Positions 61,675 through 64,000 of a stretch of DNA of 64,000 nt are shown here, one piece after another (the first letter of the stretch is position 1; each line of letters begins with the position of its first letter). Origin of the DNA: RGIG995 sp045542115. GTDB taxonomy: Bacteria > Bacillota > Clostridia > Oscillospirales > UBA644. The stretch is from positions 62,001 through 126,000 of the forward strand of contig JAZQKK010000018.1 of NCBI GenBank assembly GCA_045542115.1. The letters are read 5' to 3'. Both the position numbers and the translations under genes were made by a program. The notes beneath the pieces are model-generated. The model saw nothing but the letters and a program-made list of their open reading frames with translations. It did not search any database and was not told the DNA's origin.

Positions 61675-63963
61675 ATGGAACAAATGACCGGACTGGATTT
61701 TAAGATTCAGGAAATGGCCGGCCGTATTCGCGAGCTACGGGAATTGGAAGGTCTGTCTACGGCCGAGATGGCAGAAAAGACCGGAGTTTCCGAAGAAGAA
61801 TACCTGCAATGCGAAGCAGGAAAAAGCGACCTGAACTTTGCTTTTATCTACCGTTGTGCAATGGTGCTTCGGGTCAACGTCACCGATATTATCGAAGGAC
61901 AGTCCCCCAAGCTGAAATCCTACACCGTCACCCGGAAGGGCGCGGGACAGGAAGTTTCCAAAGCCCACGGAATGACCTATTACAACTTAGCCTACGCCTT
62001 CCGGGACCGTATTGCCGAGCCTTTATACGTGCGAAGCATCTACGATCCTGAGGCCCTGCAAAAGGACATTGAACTGACCACCCACGCCGGCCAGGAATGT
62101 GACCTTATCATCGAAGGAAATCTGATGGTGCAGGTGGGGGAACACAAAGAAGTGTTAGGCCCTGGGGACAGTATTTATTTTGACTCCGACGTTCCCCACG
62201 GGATGATTGCCGTCAACGGACAGGACTGCGTGTTCTACGCCATCGTTCTGAACCCCACCGGCGAACCCATCCCCGAACTGACCGAAGTAAAGCCGGTCGC
62301 CGAGAAGCGGGTGCTGACCGCCGATACCAAAGACCGCATCTACCGGCAGTTCATCGATACCGTGGAAGACGAAAACGGAACGCCCACGGAAATCAAGTTC
62401 AAAAACACCGACCGATTTAACTTTGCCTTTGACCTGGTGGACGCTTTGGCGGACAAAGAGCCGGAAAAATTGGCGATGCTTCACATTTCCAGAGACAAGA
62501 CCCTTCGCCGGATTACCTTCAAGGACGTGAAAAAGGCATCCAATCAGTGTGCCAACTACTTTAAGTCTCTTGGCATCAAGAAGGGCGACCGGGTGATGCT
62601 GGTGTTGAAACGCCATTATCAATTCTGGTTTGCGATGATGGGCTTGAACAAATTGGGCGCCATCGCTATCCCCGCCACCAATCAGTTGCAGGAGCACGAT
62701 TTTGAATATCGGTTCCGGTGTGCCGGCGTTTCGGCGATTCTTTGCACTGCCGATGGGGATACGGCCCATCAGGTGGACGTGGCCGCAGAAAAGTGCCCCG
62801 ATTTGAAGCATAAGATCTTGGTCAACGGCAGCCGGGAAGGCTGGCGGACCTTTGATGAAGAATATCCTTTGTACAGCACCCATTTCAACCGCACCGAGGA
62901 TTCTCCTTGCGGCGACGATTTGATGTTGATGTTCTTCACCTCCGGAACTTCCGGGTATCCCAAACTTGCGGCGCATAATTACAAGTATCCCCTCGGGCAC
63001 TTCCATACCGCCCGGTATTGGCATAACGTAGACCCCGACGGTCTGCACTTTACCATTTCCGATACGGGATGGGCCAAATCGATGTGGGGCAAGCTGTACG
63101 GCCAATGGCTGTGCGAAGCGGCAATTTTTGTGTACGACTTTGACCGTTTTGACGCCGCCGACATTCTGCCGATGTTTGCGGAACATCAGATTACCACCTT
63201 CTGCGCACCGCCCACGATGTTGCGGATGATGGTCAAACAGGATATTTCCAAATACGATTTCTCTTCGGTCAAGCATATGACCACTGCCGGGGAAGCTCTG
63301 AACCCCGAAGTCTACCGTCAATTTGAAAAAGCCACCGGCTTGCAGATCATCGAAGGGTTCGGCCAAACCGAAAGTACGATGATTATCGGTAATATGGTGG
63401 GGGCACCTCACAAGATCGGCTCGATGGGCAAACAGGTTCCGGTCTACGACGTGGAATTGCACGACGCGGACGGCAATCAGGTTCCCGTCGGGGAAACCGG
63501 AGAAATCGTGGTCAATCTGAAAAACGGTCATCCTTGCGGGCTTGCGATAGGGTACTACGGCGATGAAGAAAAGACTGCTGAGAATTGGCACGACGGATAT
63601 TATCACACCGGAGACGTGGCCTGGAAGGACGAAGACGGATTCTTCTGGTACGTGGGACGGGCGGACGACGTTATCAAATCGTCGGGATACCGCATCGGAC
63701 CCTTTGAAATCGAAAGCGTCATTATGGAATTGCCCTACGTTCTGGAATGTGGCGTTTCTGCCGAACCGGACGAGGTTCGCGGTCAGGTGGTCAAGGCTTC
63801 CATCGTTTTGGTGGACGGAACCGAACCTACCGAGGAACTGAAAAAGGAAATTCAGAATTACGTCAAGCAAAAAACCGCACCGTACAAATATCCCCGTATC
63901 GTGGTCTTCCGGGACGCGTTACCCAAATCGGTCAGCGGTAAGATTCAACGGAACAAACTGTAA
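61675..63963 (+). CDS. XRE HTH-cupin-acyl-CoA synthetase fusion, copy 2
   Basis: This protein has 762 residues from ATG 61675 (ATAGGAGA upstream); the longer frame begins inside the T-box and is wrong. The three-part build matches copy 1: HTH (about 15-72; LSTAEMAEKTGVSEEEYLQC), cupin (about 120-200; THAGQECDLIIEGNLMVQVG), synthetase (about 230-762) with FTSGTSGYPKLAAH, EGFGQTEST, YHTGDVAWKDEDGFFWYVGR and SGKIQRNKL. The two copies are close relatives throughout, so they arose by duplication of the whole unit including the riboswitch. Val-type T-box control suggests isobutyrate activation (inference). Confidence 0.88.
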   Translation: MEQMTGLDFKIQEMAGRIRELRELEGLSTAEMAEKTGVSEEEYLQCEAGKSDLNFAFIYRCAMVLRVNVTDIIEGQSPKLKSYTVTRKGAGQEVSKAHGMTYYNLAYAFRDRIAEPLYVRSIYDPEALQKDIELTTHAGQECDLIIEGNLMVQVGEHKEVLGPGDSIYFDSDVPHGMIAVNGQDCVFYAIVLNPTGEPIPELTEVKPVAEKRVLTADTKDRIYRQFIDTVEDENGTPTEIKFKNTDRFNFAFDLVDALADKEPEKLAMLHISRDKTLRRITFKDVKKASNQCANYFKSLGIKKGDRVMLVLKRHYQFWFAMMGLNKLGAIAIPATNQLQEHDFEYRFRCAGVSAILCTADGDTAHQVDVAAEKCPDLKHKILVNGSREGWRTFDEEYPLYSTHFNRTEDSPCGDDLMLMFFTSGTSGYPKLAAHNYKYPLGHFHTARYWHNVDPDGLHFTISDTGWAKSMWGKLYGQWLCEAAIFVYDFDRFDAADILPMFAEHQITTFCAPPTMLRMMVKQDISKYDFSSVKHMTTAGEALNPEVYRQFEKATGLQIIEGFGQTESTMIIGNMVGAPHKIGSMGKQVPVYDVELHDADGNQVPVGETGEIVVNLKNGHPCGLAIGYYGDEEKTAENWHDGYYHTGDVAWKDEDGFFWYVGRADDVIKSSGYRIGPFEIESVIMELPYVLECGVSAEPDEVRGQVVKASIVLVDGTEPTEELKKEIQNYVKQKTAPYKYPRIVVFRDALPKSVSGKIQRNKL

Positions 63964-63968
63964 TACTT

Positions 63969-64000
63969 ATGAGAGATTTTAAGCGTATCACCTTGCTTTG
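63969..64000 (+). CDS. Possible start of a further gene, cut by window end
   Basis: ATG 63969 opens a frame (MRDFKRITLL) that runs off the window, 5 bases after the synthetase stop. No clear ribosome site is visible, so this is tentative. Confidence 0.3.
   Translation, partial: MRDFKRITLL

Noticed and set aside
1..64000. CRISPR arrays, tRNA and rRNA genes
   Set aside because: No regularly spaced repeats, cloverleaf with CCA end or rRNA signature was found in the intergenic regions read.

Overview
The window looks like a chromosomal segment of a spore-forming, anaerobe-like member of Clostridia (Firmicutes). Evidence: the cotJABC spore-coat operon, T-box riboswitches, the Gram-positive gene order ylxM-ffh-rpsP-khpA-rimM-trmD and rpmG-secE-nusG-rplK-rplA, a class B sortase, Shine-Dalgarno sites of the AAGGAGG type, TTGACA/TATAAT promoters with 17-nt spacers, and a 4Fe-4S L-serine dehydratase. 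Genus cannot be set from the sequence alone. No rRNA, tRNA, CRISPR array, transposase or integrase was found.

Layout. 1-1.8 kb: transketolase C-terminal part and a class B sortase. 2.1-14.8 kb: a large carbohydrate-uptake operon with a 1019-residue binding protein, two separate permease pairs, an NHL-propeller membrane protein, a YIP1-family membrane protein and a DUF5696 lipoprotein, but no ATPase; a GH95-like hydrolase follows. 17-20.3 kb: SLOG protein, Mrp-type P-loop ATPase, a membrane-anchored HAD phosphatase and an SDR. 20.3-22.2 kb: an AT-richer two-gene insert (lipoprotein plus secreted metalloprotease) bounded by a perfect 59-bp direct repeat of the 3' end of the serine dehydratase gene. 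22.2-28 kb: HTH-fused serine dehydratase, pepT, pepD, phosphohexomutase. 28-36.5 kb: translation and secretion operons and a split ThrE exporter. 36.7-48.1 kb: rsmD, coaD, a peptide-binding lipoprotein, M3 peptidase, TIM-barrel, PHP and GH20 proteins, then rarA-nth-prmA. 48-53.3 kb: membrane proteins, cotJABC, DUF3737 and a small XRE regulator. 53.3-57.4 kb: a candidate structured ncRNA, a polysaccharide deacetylase, a zinc-ribbon protein, ppa, mntP and a DUF362 ferredoxin protein.

57.5-64 kb holds the most striking system: two paralogous proteins, each an XRE helix-turn-helix plus cupin plus acyl-CoA synthetase fusion, each behind its own promoter and T-box riboswitch. My reading of the specifier loops is AUC (Ile) for the first and GUC (Val) for the second. 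This fits branched-chain acid salvage (2-methylbutyrate to isoleucine, isobutyrate to valine) switched on by uncharged tRNA.

A window-wide signal: the tetranucleotide CATG is almost absent. By eye I found five copies in 64 kb where about 250 are expected; four lie in one gene (60238-61188), which therefore looks recently acquired.
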